From Bimuria novae-zelandiae CBS 107.79 (Eukaryota; Ascomycota; Dothideomycetes; Pleosporales; Didymosphaeriaceae), in the NCBI GenBank assembly GCA_010015655.1, contig ML976661.1, positions 862,075 to 926,074 on the forward strand: a stretch of 64,000 nt of DNA, read 5' to 3'. The position numbers were made by a program, and so were the translations under genes. Within the stretch, counting starts at the first letter, position 1. Each line of letters begins with the position of its first letter. Below the pieces are notes generated by a model. The model worked only from the letters and a program-made list of their open reading frames with translations. It was not told the origin of the DNA and did no database searches. Shown here in pieces: positions 35,352 through 46,491 of the stretch.

Positions 35352-37547
35352 GTGGTCGACGCCCGGAAGCAATGGTTTACTCGTGTATACTTGAGGATGC
35401 TGGACTCTGGCGTCGGCAAGCCTGGAGGAACTCTGGGTCCTGAAAGCATAGAGTGGTTCTTAGGAGAATTGATCACGTTCACGCATCTTCAGAGCAGGCC
35501 ACGGCGAGTACAGAGTACGTTTGGGATTGACATGGTTCCGGTCGTCAAGTCCAACCAGGCTGCCGGATGCACTGCGCGGGACATGCACTTTACTCGGCAC
35601 GTCACACAACAATGCGAAGTCAATGCATTTAAGAGTCCACCGTTGTATTACCTACCCTGGAGTAACACAGAGGGCTGAGACAATACCATTTGACCTGACG
35701 TAGCTGACTTTGTATTTCTGTGTTTAGGCACCCATCACATATGTCTGAGATGTGCAAGCAATTGCAGCCGTCTTTCCTTGACGAACTGATTTTACCCGAA
35801 CTTAGCAAATATTGGCATGGTCTAAGGCATGAAACGAGAATTACCGTGTTTATGTCGAGTTCGCATCCGTTTTTGCGGCTTACACCTGAAAACAATGAAG
35901 AGGAGGAGCCGGCGGTGTCGGGAGACGATCTGTCCTCACCTAGTCGCCCTACAAGCGTCGAAGATGACCATCGTGTGAGGGGTCCCATTCCTGATGACGA
36001 TCAGCTCATGATGGCCGGCGCTTTGCCTCCTCAATCTTCCAGTTCATCTGGGAGTGCCTCGGATGGGGACAATCTCCCGGCATACAGTCAATCAAGGCCA
36101 CCAAGGAGGTCCTCTGATTACGGATTGTTGCCAGGAATGCTGGCAGAGATGACGGAATCTCGAAAGAAGGAACAACAGGAAGCAGCCGCGCCCTTGTCGG
36201 AGGAGCGTTCCTCGGAGAGCCAGGGACAAGAAGACGCCCCTCAGTCGCTTTGCGGAGAGTCAACTCCACGGCCAGAACCTTGTGAGGATGAGTCAAGCCC
36301 ACGACAAGAACCTTTTGAGCAGGAGTCCAGCCAGGACCACCTGCAAAATGCCGCGATTTCCCCCGAACGGCGAACTTTTTCCCACCTCGATAGAGTGAAT
36401 TCCGAACCTGTGCAGTCAACGCCTATCCAAGGGGATCCTGAGCCATCCATAGTAATAAGGGACGGCTTCGTCGACGTCACTCCACCGCCAGACGTCCCTT
36501 TAGGACCCATCACCAAGACTGTCGCAGAAGCAGTCGCAGATATCGATGATGTCTTTCCTCATACTCACCACTATCCCAATGCCGATGTTAGAGACCATGA
36601 GAGACTCAGCGATGAGGAATTAAGCGAGCCTACCCAGGTGGATCTACAACCAGTGCAGCCTGCAGGCGTGCCCGGATCCCGGGGCGATAGATTCGATTAT
36701 AAGCGACTGCGGCGGATATTGGAGGGGATTGCGCACAATCTACAGACCGGGAAGACAGCAAAGGACGGTCTGGTCATGCAGGCGCCGGAACGGTGGCTGA
36801 TAGATGAGTGATTGAAGTTCAGAGAGAGTCAGGCGGCCCCGCCTCAGGGACATCACGAAGGCCATCCGAAGCACAAGGTTGTCACGGGAGAGCCGTCGAA
36901 GGCAAAAGCACATGCAAGGCGTAGGTCCAGCCAAGGGGAGATTCTCAAGCGGGCTCATGCAAGACGCTACAGCGAGCCCTACCACGGTATGCGGACAGCT
37001 AAGACAAGGCGGACCAGTGTACATGTGAAGGGAGAAGCATTCCATTACGAGGGTAAGGGGAAACAGAAGGCAGATGCCACAGCGGAAGAGCAAACGGCGC
37101 AGGCCTCCCCTCAGCTCGACGGAAAGAACGCCGAGTCCTCCCGGGCACCCGTGAACAAGGGAAAAGGAAAAGCCAAAGTCGTAGAGCAGCCGGAGGCCGA
37201 GGCTGAGCTGGTGTCGCGTCCTGCGCTTGCGCTTGAACTTGAACCGGAAGAGGCGCAGTATCCACTGGAGGACATTGCAGACGAGGATGAGGAAGGGGAC
37301 TGGGAAGAGGATGATGAGGGTGAGGAGCAGAAGGATGAGAGTGAAAAGCAGAGGGATGAGAGTGAAAAGCAGAGGGGATGAGAGTGAAAAGCAGAGGGGA
37401 TGAGAGTGAAAAACAGAGGGGATGAGAGTGAAAAGCAGAGGGGATGAGAGTGAAAAACAGAGGGATGGGAATGAAGAGCAGCTGGATCTAGATGAACCGG
37501 ATGGGGATGATGATAGCCTGTGGCCCGACCTCTGCAGTGATACCTAG
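35352..37547 (+). pseudogene. disordered acidic/Ser-rich protein, broken by TGA and repeat slippage
   Basis: The frame opens right after the preceding gene's TAG (ARKQWFTRVYLRMLDSG; first ATG 35398) and passes a likely intron (donor near 35505-35518, acceptor at 35728). It then runs from 35729 (SEMCKQLQPSFLDELILPEL) through Ser/Glu/Pro-rich sequence (QEDAPQSLCGESTPRPEPCE). A TGA at 36809-36811 interrupts LIDE*LKFRES. The same frame then stays open through basic and acidic stretches (KGKGKQKADATAEEQ) to a 21/22-bp minisatellite at 37334. After the repeat the sensible acidic tail (LDLDEPDGDDDSLWPDLCSD, stop at 37545-37547) is in another frame. No domain is recognised. It could be the broken C-terminal half of the preceding gene. 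Confidence 0.5.
37334..37463 (+). repeat. coding minisatellite of 21/22-bp units
   Basis: There are six units built on GATGAGAGTGAAAAGCAGAG. Units 1 and 6 are 21 bases and keep the frame (Asp-Glu-Ser-Glu-Lys-Gln-Arg). Units 2-5 are 22 bases, each with one extra G in the closing G-run. Four extra bases shift the frame by a net +1, so the acidic tail beyond is out of frame with the sequence before it. Confidence 0.9.
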
Positions 37548-38132
37548 GACCAGTCATCAGGCCGTGGGTTGATCTAGTGCGGGTCCATAGGGAGCGCTTG
37601 TCTTGGTAGACGCAGCTGCGCAAAAGGACCTGAGGAGTACCAGGCTAGTCTAAGAACAGGGGGTACAACTGCTTGGGGCAGTGACAGCGTGGGTAGTTAC
37701 ATGATGCCGACGCGAGTCGAGCAACAGACGCGCTGGCTAGCGAGTCTTACTTTGAAGTATTGATACTATTAATTGAGAGAGGAATCAATCTCGCAGAGCA
37801 AAAGTTTCATTGTGAGCTACCAGTGAATGATAGCGTTGTTCGGATCTTCTTTTACACACATCAGTTTGATGCAGGATAGAGTTAGCACTTGCCCATGTAT
37901 AGTCGAACCCCTGCCAAGACCCTACCCCGGTAAAAGACTTTCATTTGCCGTTCTCTTCCGGCGTCGGACGACACATCCGCAACAGTGCGCAAGTCACTCG
38001 ATCTTATCTAATTAGTAACCGAGATGGCAAACAGCACCTCCTTTCATTAAATAATCCGCGTCGCCTGCCGCGTTTACGTAGGAAAACACACCAACAACCT
38101 TTTCCTGCGCGCGCATTACGCCACAAGCAAAC
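37548..38132. other. spacer and promoter of ERG3
   Basis: No gene is seen. The second half is C/A-rich. Confidence 0.35.
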
Positions 38133-39283
38133 ATGGACGTCGCCCTTGAACTTCTCGACCCCCTTGTATTCGACAAAGCGTACGCATGGGCGCTGCCGCA
38201 CCCTGCTGCAGGCACAGTCAGCCTTCTTGGGGGCAATTCCTCAGTCGCACATGGCCACGCGAACCACACCCTCCTAGCCGCGCCCGCGCCAACCTCCCTC
38301 TGGGCGCGCGACAACATCTACCGACAATGCGTGTCCATCTTGCTGATAACGCAATTCGGCGCGACGGCGCTGTATTTCATCTTCAGCGCGCTATCCTACT
38401 ATTTCGTTTTCGACCGGCGGCTCGAGCACCACCCGCGGTTCCTTGCGAACCAGGTGCGGCAAGAGATCCGGTCGTCAATGGTGGCGGTGCCGTTTATTAA
38501 TGTCCTGACGCTGCCGTGGTTTTTGGCGGAAGTGCGGGGGCACAGTTTGCTGTATGGCGATGTGAAGAGTTATGGATGGGCGTGGTTGGGGGCGTCGGCG
38601 GTGCTGTATATGGCGTTTAATGATGTGGCGATTTATTGGATTCATCGGTTGGAGCACCATCCGAGTGTTTACAAGTATGTGCATAAGCCACATCATAAGT
38701 GGATTGGTAAGAAACCTCACCCTCTCCTTTACGAAATTTCCTTTCTGTTGCTCCCGATTCTGGGTTTATATGGGTGGGAGGAAGAAGCAAGGGTGAATGT
38801 ATAGGGATACTGACACAACATAGTACCCACCCCCTGGGCAGCCCTAGCCTTCCACCCCCTCGACGGCTACATACAATCCCTGCCCTACCAGTAAGCCCCC
38901 CTCTCCCTCCCTCCCTCGCTTCCCCTATCAATATCTAACCACACCCCCACAGCCTCTTCGTCTTCATCTGCCCCATGAACCGCTACCTCTACACCACCCT
39001 CTTCGTCGCCGTGCAGATCTGGACCATCTTCATCCACGACGGCGACATGATCACGGGCCACTGGACCGAGAAATTCATCAATTCCCCCGCCCACCACACG
39101 CTGCATCACATGTATTTTACGGTTAATTACGGCCAGTATTTTACCTGGTGCGATAGCGCGTTTGGGTCGCATCGGGCGCCGCGGCCGGAGCTGGATCCGA
39201 TTCATGAGGCGCTGAGAGTTATGCGGGGGAAGGGGTTGGTGGATGAGAGGGGGGAGCCTGTGAAGGGGGTGAAGGAGGAGTAG
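38133..39283 (+). CDS. ERG3: C-5 sterol desaturase (Erg3-type)
   Basis: Exons: 38133-38706, 38824-38890 and 38953-39283 (introns of 117 and 62 bp), giving 323 residues. Three histidine boxes of the fatty acid hydroxylase/sterol desaturase superfamily are present: HRLEHH, HKPHHKW (just before intron 1) and HHTLHHMYF. Membrane helices include CVSILLITQFGATALYFIFS and the segment after HLFVFICPMNRYLYTTLF. Splicing restores HKWIVPTPWAALAFHPLDGY, a signature of Erg3. The enzyme introduces the C5-C6 double bond of ergosterol in the ER using cytochrome b5 and oxygen. Length is slightly under yeast Erg3, normal for filamentous fungi. A paralogue is possible. Confidence 0.9.
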
Positions 39284-39831
39284 GTGGAAAAGGAGGGGGG
39301 AGGGGAAAAGGTGCATTGCTGGCGTTTATGGGGTGGGTTAGAGGTATTGTGTATTTGTAGGTATAGCGTTCACACCGCGCGGTCGGATGGCGCGGTACGA
39401 TAGATAATGTTAATACTCTCTGTTCCATTCTTGCGTTTGTGCGCTCTTATACCAGTGCTCGGCGGGCCGGGCAGCTATATACATCTGCATACGCGTACAA
39501 CAGGACTATTTGCTCTTCCCATTGTAGAGCCTGAATCACACGAGGCATGAAGACTGTGGGGGCGATAGTATGACAAGTGTGCAAAGCAATGCCAGCACAA
39601 CTATATATTTGAAATACGCAGCGAAAGCGATCTTATACGATCGCAATCCTGTGGTTGCAAGGAGTAAAATGATATCTATATACAAAGAAACTCGTAACTA
39701 TAAGATGCGAAGGCGATGCGGTTCCAACAGTATTGCAAGACAGCATGATACACCTCTCTCTCGCTAGCGCCGGTCCATATATACGCCAATGATACTCCTA
39801 TGCGGTACAACAAAGACGCAAGGAGGTATAT
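39284..39831. other. 3' spacer between ERG3 and the DUF1996 gene
   Basis: This is a convergent spacer with no gene. It is AT-richer from 39590. Confidence 0.4.
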
Positions 39832-41328
39832 CTAAATATACCTGCCGTGCCTCTTGTGCCTCACGTAGCGGGGTTCCGCGGCCGCGGTAACGGTCACGGT
39901 GACGGCGGGGGGCGTGACGGTCACCGTGGTCGCGTTGGCGCACCCGGCGTCGACCGGTGCGGGGAGGATGGAGGCCTCGGGCGCAGAGTCGCTGGCGTCG
40001 GCGGTGGGATAGCCGGCGTTAATGGGGTTGTTTACGAGGGGCTTGGAGGGGGTGGGAGCGGCGGTGGCCTCGGCGGAGGCGGCGACGCTTTCGATGGCGC
40101 TGGCGGCTGAGGAACTGTGTGGTGTCAGAGACGCAGAGGGAAGAGGAGGAATGGGATGCATGACTTACGCAGTAGGAGAAATCTCCGCGACAACAGCGCT
40201 GGTAGCCGATGCAACGGCAGAGCTGGCGTTATCCGCAGCACCGCCCGCAGGGGCAGCAGCGGCACAGTCCGGTCCAGAAATCACCTTCGCCTCCTCAGGC
40301 CCGGCTTGAAGCGGGTTACACCCAGGCAACTTCTCCACGACACCAGTCTCATCCGCGAATGCGGACTTCGCAGCGCAAGAGGAGATATCCGCGTCGTCGT
40401 TTACATTCTCAGCCCCGAAACACTCGCGCATCTGGTCGTCGCCACAGCCGCACCCGCAGTTGCAGTACCCTTCGTCGGCGGTAGCCTTCGCCAAAACACC
40501 CTTCGCCCAGCCATTTTTAAAGTCAGCGTGCATGCCGTGGCCGGTAGGGTCGCCCTGGGCGAGCACCCACGGGTTGTCGTTAGCCCCGTACTGGCCGTCG
40601 AACGCCGTCACGTCCCACCAGAACTCAATAAAGATGCTCGGAAACCGCGCAGCTTGGAAGCCTTCAGGGCAAGCGTCGATGCCCTTGCCGCCGGCGGTTG
40701 GGTATGCCATGTGCGCGGAGGGATTCTTGGGGTCGAGCTCCTTGCCGGACCAGCACGCGGGGAAGGTGAGCTGCGTGGTGAGGCCCTCCTTGCAGGAGGT
40801 GAAGCCCGTCGGGAAACCCTTGGCGGTGATGCGCGAGTAGTTCTCGCCGATGCACGTCCAGTCTATCCCGGCCTCGTTTTTCTCGGGCTCGGACCGCAAG
40901 AACGGGTTTCCGGCAATCATGGCGAAGTCTTCGGGGAACTCGGAGATGTTTTTCGCCTTGGTGTTGTCATTGTCGCCGAATTTGTAGTACACTTTGAGGA
41001 AGGAGTTGGGAACGGGGTACAGGCCGGTGCCGTTGCCGTTCCAGTAGAGGGCGGGCCGCCAGTATAGGGAGTTGTCGGGCTTGATGCGGGCGGTGGTGCA
41101 GCCGGAGCCTTGGAGGGCGGAGTAGGAAACGTCGGCGCTGAGGGCGTTGCCACCGTCGAAGTCGTGCATGTGGGGGCTCTGTTGGCCGGGGAAGAGGGCT
41201 GGGTCGAGGCGCTGGGAGCTCATGGCTGGACCACGGCGGTTGTAGAAGGAGAAGTATGGTCCATGGCAGTCAAAGGCGGCGGCGGTAGCAGCCAAAGCCG
41301 CGGTAATGGCAATGACGTTCGAGTGCAT
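39832..41328 (-). CDS. secreted DUF1996 protein
   Basis: Exon 1 is 41328-40169, the intron is 40168-40115 (GTAAGT...ACAG) and exon 2 is 40114-39832, giving 480 residues. ATG at 41328 (MHSNVIAITAALAATAAAFD) gives a clean signal peptide; an upstream ATG at 41355 would add nine residues. DUF1996 hallmarks: SPHMHDFDGGNAL, RIKPDNSLYWRPALYWNGNG, FPACWSGKELDPKNPSAHMAY and FIEFWWDVTAFDG. A Cys cluster (GYCNCGCGCGDDQ) follows. The second exon encodes an Ala/Ser/Thr-rich tail ending in a basic peptide (RYVRHKRHGRYI). The family is extracellular; some relatives are linked to wall glucan or oxalate-related expression, but no activity is established. Confidence 0.85.
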
Positions 41329-44300
41329 TGTGTTTGATTTTGAGAAGATAGACAAGGAGCGACAGATGGTATGGTAGTTCGTGAAGACTTAGACAGCGAA
41401 TGAATGAACGAGTTTCAAACTCTTCAAAGGAATGTGATATGAAAAAAATGAATGGATGGTAATCCTGTACCGGATGCCAGAAACTGAACGAGACCGTAGG
41501 GAGCACAAGATCTGGGGTGCGGACATATTTGTATCGTCAGACTCAGAGGCCATACCTGCGGGAGCCCACGCAGGCGGCAGCTGAGCAAACGCCTCGCGGT
41601 CCACCCCAGCGCATATTCAAGCTTCTGGATTCGCTTCGATGCCCACATGTGGGCGCGAACAGCCATCGTACGGACTGAGATGAGCAAAGGGGAGTCCGAC
41701 AGATCCTCCGCGTGGCGTCCTACCCACTCTGGTAGTTGTGGCTTGCGGGAGACAAAGCATTGGGGGTGGAAACAAACAAACGAGGACAAAACCAACAAAT
41801 GAGGAGCGCTCCCGAAAGGAAATTGTGGAGAGCGTTCAAAACGCGGCGAACAACAAGGATGGCGCTGTGATCGCCGGCGGGTTTGAGGATCGCGGTCGGG
41901 TAACTTTAAAACCTGGGCTGGCGCTGCTTGCTGCAGGGGCGTGCAGCGTTTTTTCATTTTTAGGAGGCAAGACGACCACTCGCGCGACGACGTGGCAGGC
42001 GCTCTGGGGCAGAAAATGCTTTTTCTAGCGCGCGCTGGCTTTATACATCGTCGTCTCTGGGCGGGCTTTTGTCGCAATCTTATCGCTAGATCCGACGCGC
42101 GTAGAAATGAAGGTGGAGTTTACTGGGCGGACCGCATCCCTGAGCTTATCATGTTCGTGAGTCCGAAGGCCGGGTATTCCTGCATTGGACTGCGAGCGGA
42201 CTCAGCAGCTTACCATGGAAATGTTACTCTCCGTTTAAACTCCTATCTCGACTTCAAAGTATAACGGACGGGGTATATGAACATGCGTGCCTCAGGAGTA
42301 AGCGAAAGTCCTGTATTACATGTTTATTTTCCTATCGTGGACGTGTAGCTTAATTCGTCAACACCCGAGCTTGCATGTACTCGCAGCTCGTTATCTGCAG
42401 AAAGCCCGGTCTGCTCACCAGGATGCGATCGAGCTATGATGGTCCATGTCGGTCATGAAGATCGAGAACTTTCTGTTATCCGCTCACTAAGGCGATGTCT
42501 GTCTCCGTTGAACTCGTCGATAGAACTTGGCGACGCTTTCGGGCCGCCGCCATCACAATGGCGTCAACTGGTGGTCGAAGGTTCGTTCCGAACGTTTCTG
42601 GGGCGCACTCGGCAGACTAACAGTATCGATAACAAGTGTCACCATGACGAGGCCGAGACGTTCGAGACCTGCCGATCAAAATTTCAGTCATCTCAGTGAG
42701 CAAAACTAGATCTGTCGCGTGCGTCTGCAAACAAGTTCAACATTATGCACCTAGAAGCCGCGTTCTTTCGAAGTTTATCCAAACGTCGGAATTACAGCGA
42801 GACGGAGCATTAGCGAAGCCCAGGCGCCGCTGATGTCTGAATGGGTGCGAGATGGACTGGACGCCTCCACTTTTGTATTGAGAGTAGTCCATGGCGCCAG
42901 CTGAGGATTCGGTTGAAGAAACGCAGAATTTTGTGCTCTGGGTGGCACTAATTTCCGCGTGTCGATCGTGCGAGAGTACAGGTTAGATTGTTGCCACATG
43001 GTGCGCATGCCCACAGGAGAGGGCACTAATACTCGTATCAGTAGTAGAACGACCTGATTGTGGAAGATGTGGATGGAAGCTGGTCCACATCCCAGAGGTA
43101 CCGTAGGTACCCGGAACATGATCGAGTCAGAGAATTCTGTGCCTTTTGTGTGTGGCAGAAGCACATATGTCACTGTTGAGCCTTCCAATGGTTTTTAAAA
43201 GCCACACATTCTTTTTCAGACACTAATGTTACGTACGAAAAGAAACCAGCTTTTAAACTCTGCTATGGACCGATCCTAAAAGATTCGAGTCGAGGCGGAG
43301 ACAGTGATGCCGCACTGCTTGTCTTCAAACGACCTCCAGATGTCCATCGAGGAGACAGAACAGATAGCTGAAGGCCTCCGGAGATCGACTTTGGTCACGA
43401 GTAGAGACATTGCGCAATATTGCGAGTTAAAACCACATCGGCGTCCATTCGACCTTGTGCTCATGTTAACACGGAGGTGTGGGGGGAGACAGATCACGTG
43501 CCAATGGATAAGCTCATGTCACGTGCTGCTTATATCAGCATGATGCGTCACTTGCGTAGTCAAGCTCTCCGTTTCCCTCTGACGCTGGATTGCCGGTTCA
43601 AGCATCCTCGTCGCTACTTTTCATCAAGGAAAAAGGATTCAATTCTCCTGCCAACTTACTCTGCTAAAATAAAAACTATTTCGCCTTCCCGTGGAACTTT
43701 CAAGGGCGGGTCGTCCAGGGACAAGTGGTTTTCTGCGGCAGTTGCCCAGCCATTCCTTGCTTCAAACGCTGCGGCTACGGTCCGGCAGACTGAGTCACGC
43801 CTGCAAGCAATTCGCTCTCTTTACCTGCTAATATTGGATTTCGCACTGCCGTCGCATAGTGATTCCGTCACAAGCTCCATCGGAACTGGGATGGGATTCG
43901 TGGAGCGGCTTCTTGTGCCATCCTGTCTATATGACAATCTGCAAGCAGCATAGTATACTATGCCGGCTCTTTTTAGTCGGCATGCACGCTTAGTCCTTCC
44001 GTCCGAGCTTTCTGTGCGACTGCGCGTTCCAGGTCCAGAGCCACCAATACGTGTAGTCAGAAAATGGATGCCGTGGCTGCATCTTGCAACCAAACTGTCA
44101 TTATCGTGCGCGGCAGCCATTTAGTTGTTACTCGAGAGCGCATGGTGAGACGGGGCATGTACGTTGAACCTCCTGTCATTTCCCCACAGCATCGTCCACA
44201 ACGCCGCGCCAATCTGCCACACCACTCTCAGGGTCATGGCTGCGCATGTGTCAGGGACATTTGCAAGTGTTAGTTGTCGCAGCCGGAACTGTGGTCGCTT

Positions 44301-44841
44301 GGGCTGCTGACGAGAGAACAAGGAAATTCGCGAGAGGCGTTCGCACCGCCTTCCAAAACGCTGCGCCCAAGCCAACTGTGCCGCCTTTTGACAGGTTGAC
44401 AAGCCTCGTACTACAATGCATTGCTCAAGTCAAATTTTAACCCTTGAAGACGGGCCCTGCTTACTTGACTAAGTGGCTTTTCATTGTAATTGCCCCGGAA
44501 GAATGCACGCCAGAATTCGTGTCGATGCACAAGCTGCCCTTGTCACTATAGGCCTCTGGGAAGTCTTTACTCAGATACTAGACTCTTCACATATTACAGT
44601 GCACACGTGAACCGGTAGTCGCTTGTTAGCCGGGGTGATCACTCCCTTTGCAGCCGTCGTTTAATATACAGGCCCTTGTTTATTGCGGGGGAGAAGCCAG
44701 AGGCGGACAGCCGGTCGGTGGACCGGGGGTAATACCCACACGAATGTGGTGCCGCCCAAGCTATTATATGAGTGAGCCCTATCCGCGCAACCGCGCGACG
44801 TGCGTTTCGCGATTTCTTGTCGAGGCCGCCTCGCCGTCAAG
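41329..44841. other. 3.5-kb spacer without a recognisable gene
   Basis: Frames up to 217 codons (41424-42077 minus) and 177 codons (43420-43953 plus) occur but show no motif, signal or splice structure, and overlap other frames of equal quality. No inverted or direct repeat was noticed. This may be an old decayed region. Confidence 0.35.
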
Positions 44842-46491
44842 ATGCCCAGGTATCCGCTCCAAGATACTTGTCTGGCTGTGATTAGTTTCACGCCAGTACT
44901 GGCCAGCATATTTGTTGCGCTCAGGATATACACAAGAAGGAAGCTCAATCTGCGATTAGGATGGGGTAAGTCCAACGCGATAGCTCACTGCGCAGCGCTA
45001 ATTTGTTCTATAGACGATTGGTTGATCGTCTTTCCTACAGTACTGTCTCTGGCCTTGATTGGGCCTTCATACAGACGTCAGTAGCGGCTATAAATCTTGT
45101 TCCATGGGACCTGACAGTGACACAGACGTAAAGATGTGGCACGTAGGAATGCATATATGGCAGGTCCCTTCGAATGATATAGAACCCGACTACGATGAAT
45201 ACTACCAGGTGCGCATCATTTTTCCAATCTCAGAGGAAGTCGCTAATCGGAACAGGTTCTCATGGCATTCACCCTCCTCAACATCCCCATCCTTCCGTTC
45301 GTGAAAGCGTCGATTATCCTTCTCCTCCTGCGAGCTGGCTCGGTCATCGAATGGATGAAGAAGCTCCTGTACGGAATTCTCATCTTCACAGTCGGAAGCG
45401 CTTTGATACCATGGTGTCTCTACATCTTCAGTTGTCCACCGCGAACGGGAAACACATTCAAAACGCGAACCTTTGGAGGCCTACACTGCTTGGGCCGACA
45501 GCGTTCGGGCGAGATGCTGATCTGGGTCACATGTGCCAACCTTCTCACCGACCTTTTGATCTTTCCGATCCCTTTCATAATTGTGCGCCGCATGATGAGC
45601 GCAAGGCTCCGATCACGACTGGTGGTGCTGGCAGTCTTCACCTCGAGCTTAGCGTAAGTTTCTACCATTTCGATTACACTATGCACGCTTGTCTAATACA
45701 ATGACAGGGTCACGGGTATCGGCGCAGCTAAAATTTACCTCACGTACCGCGACCGCCTGTTTAAATCCTACAAGACCGACTGGACCTACCCGATCGACTA
45801 CTGCATCAACCACATCGAAAACAACGTCGCCATCATCATAGCCAACATCCCGATCTTGCGTGGTCTAGTCACACGCTGGGTCTTCAATTTCAAGACCAAA
45901 GCCACGCCCATGGACCGCGAGTTTCGGAGTGATTGGCAATGGAGCGGCTCGAACGCATCGACTGTTACCCGTGTGGCAAGTCGGCGACAGAGGATCCTCA
46001 ACAAGATTATACCCTGTCTTACCGATGAATTCTCGTCTTCGCTCGCTATATCAGGCGACTTCCGCGGTCCCGCGAAGGCGGCCCGCGTCGCGCCTGCGGT
46101 CCTCCACAAGAAAAGCCGGTCTTTCAACCCCCGATCGCGCAGGCCGAGCCGGAGGAACAGTCTGGATCGATACGAGCAGGCCGATCGCTGTGAGAAGGGC
46201 GACGTGCTAGAGACGGTCACGAGCATAGGCAGTGCGCCTACGGTGGTGGAGGATCACAAGGAGGTGGAGTGGAGACTGAGTGAAGCGACTATGATGTCGA
46301 GTCCCGGGCGGACTTCTGAGTCGACGCTGATAGCGAGCCCACGGCGAGCTTCGGAGGCGACGTTCATGTCCAGTCCAAGACGGCCTTCGGCCGCGACGTT
46401 AAGTCCAACGCTGAGCCCGATTACGCCCTTGGGCCCAGTACTGCTATTGAGAGAAGAGGAGGATGAGGATGAGATTCTAAGATACCCATGA
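44842..46491 (+). CDS. Pth11-like / rhodopsin-domain seven-helix membrane protein
   Basis: Five exons in phase: 44842-44965, 45014-45076, 45126-45208, 45256-45653 and 45708-46491, giving 483 residues. It begins without a CFEM domain (MPRYPLQDTCLAVISFTPVL). Splicing creates NLRLGWDDWLIVFPTVLSLA, the GWDDW box of the family. Helices continue with FVKASIILLLLRAGS and LIWVTCANLLTDLLIFPIPF, the INHIENNVAIIIANIPILRG loop and helix, and a long Ser/Arg-rich cytoplasmic tail. The tail has repeated SSPGR/ASPRR/SSPRR elements and ends EEEDEDEILRYP. The second exon region (SYRHVKMWHVGMHIW) is slightly shorter than usual, and the helix around it looks incomplete. Likely plasma-membrane receptor-like; ligand unknown. 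Confidence 0.75.

Noticed and set aside
36006..36419. Minus-strand frame within the disordered gene
   Set aside because: It is antisense to a longer, more coherent plus-strand frame.
41424..42077. 217-codon minus-strand frame
   Set aside because: Its composition is erratic with no motif; it overlaps the upstream region of the DUF1996 gene and other equal frames.
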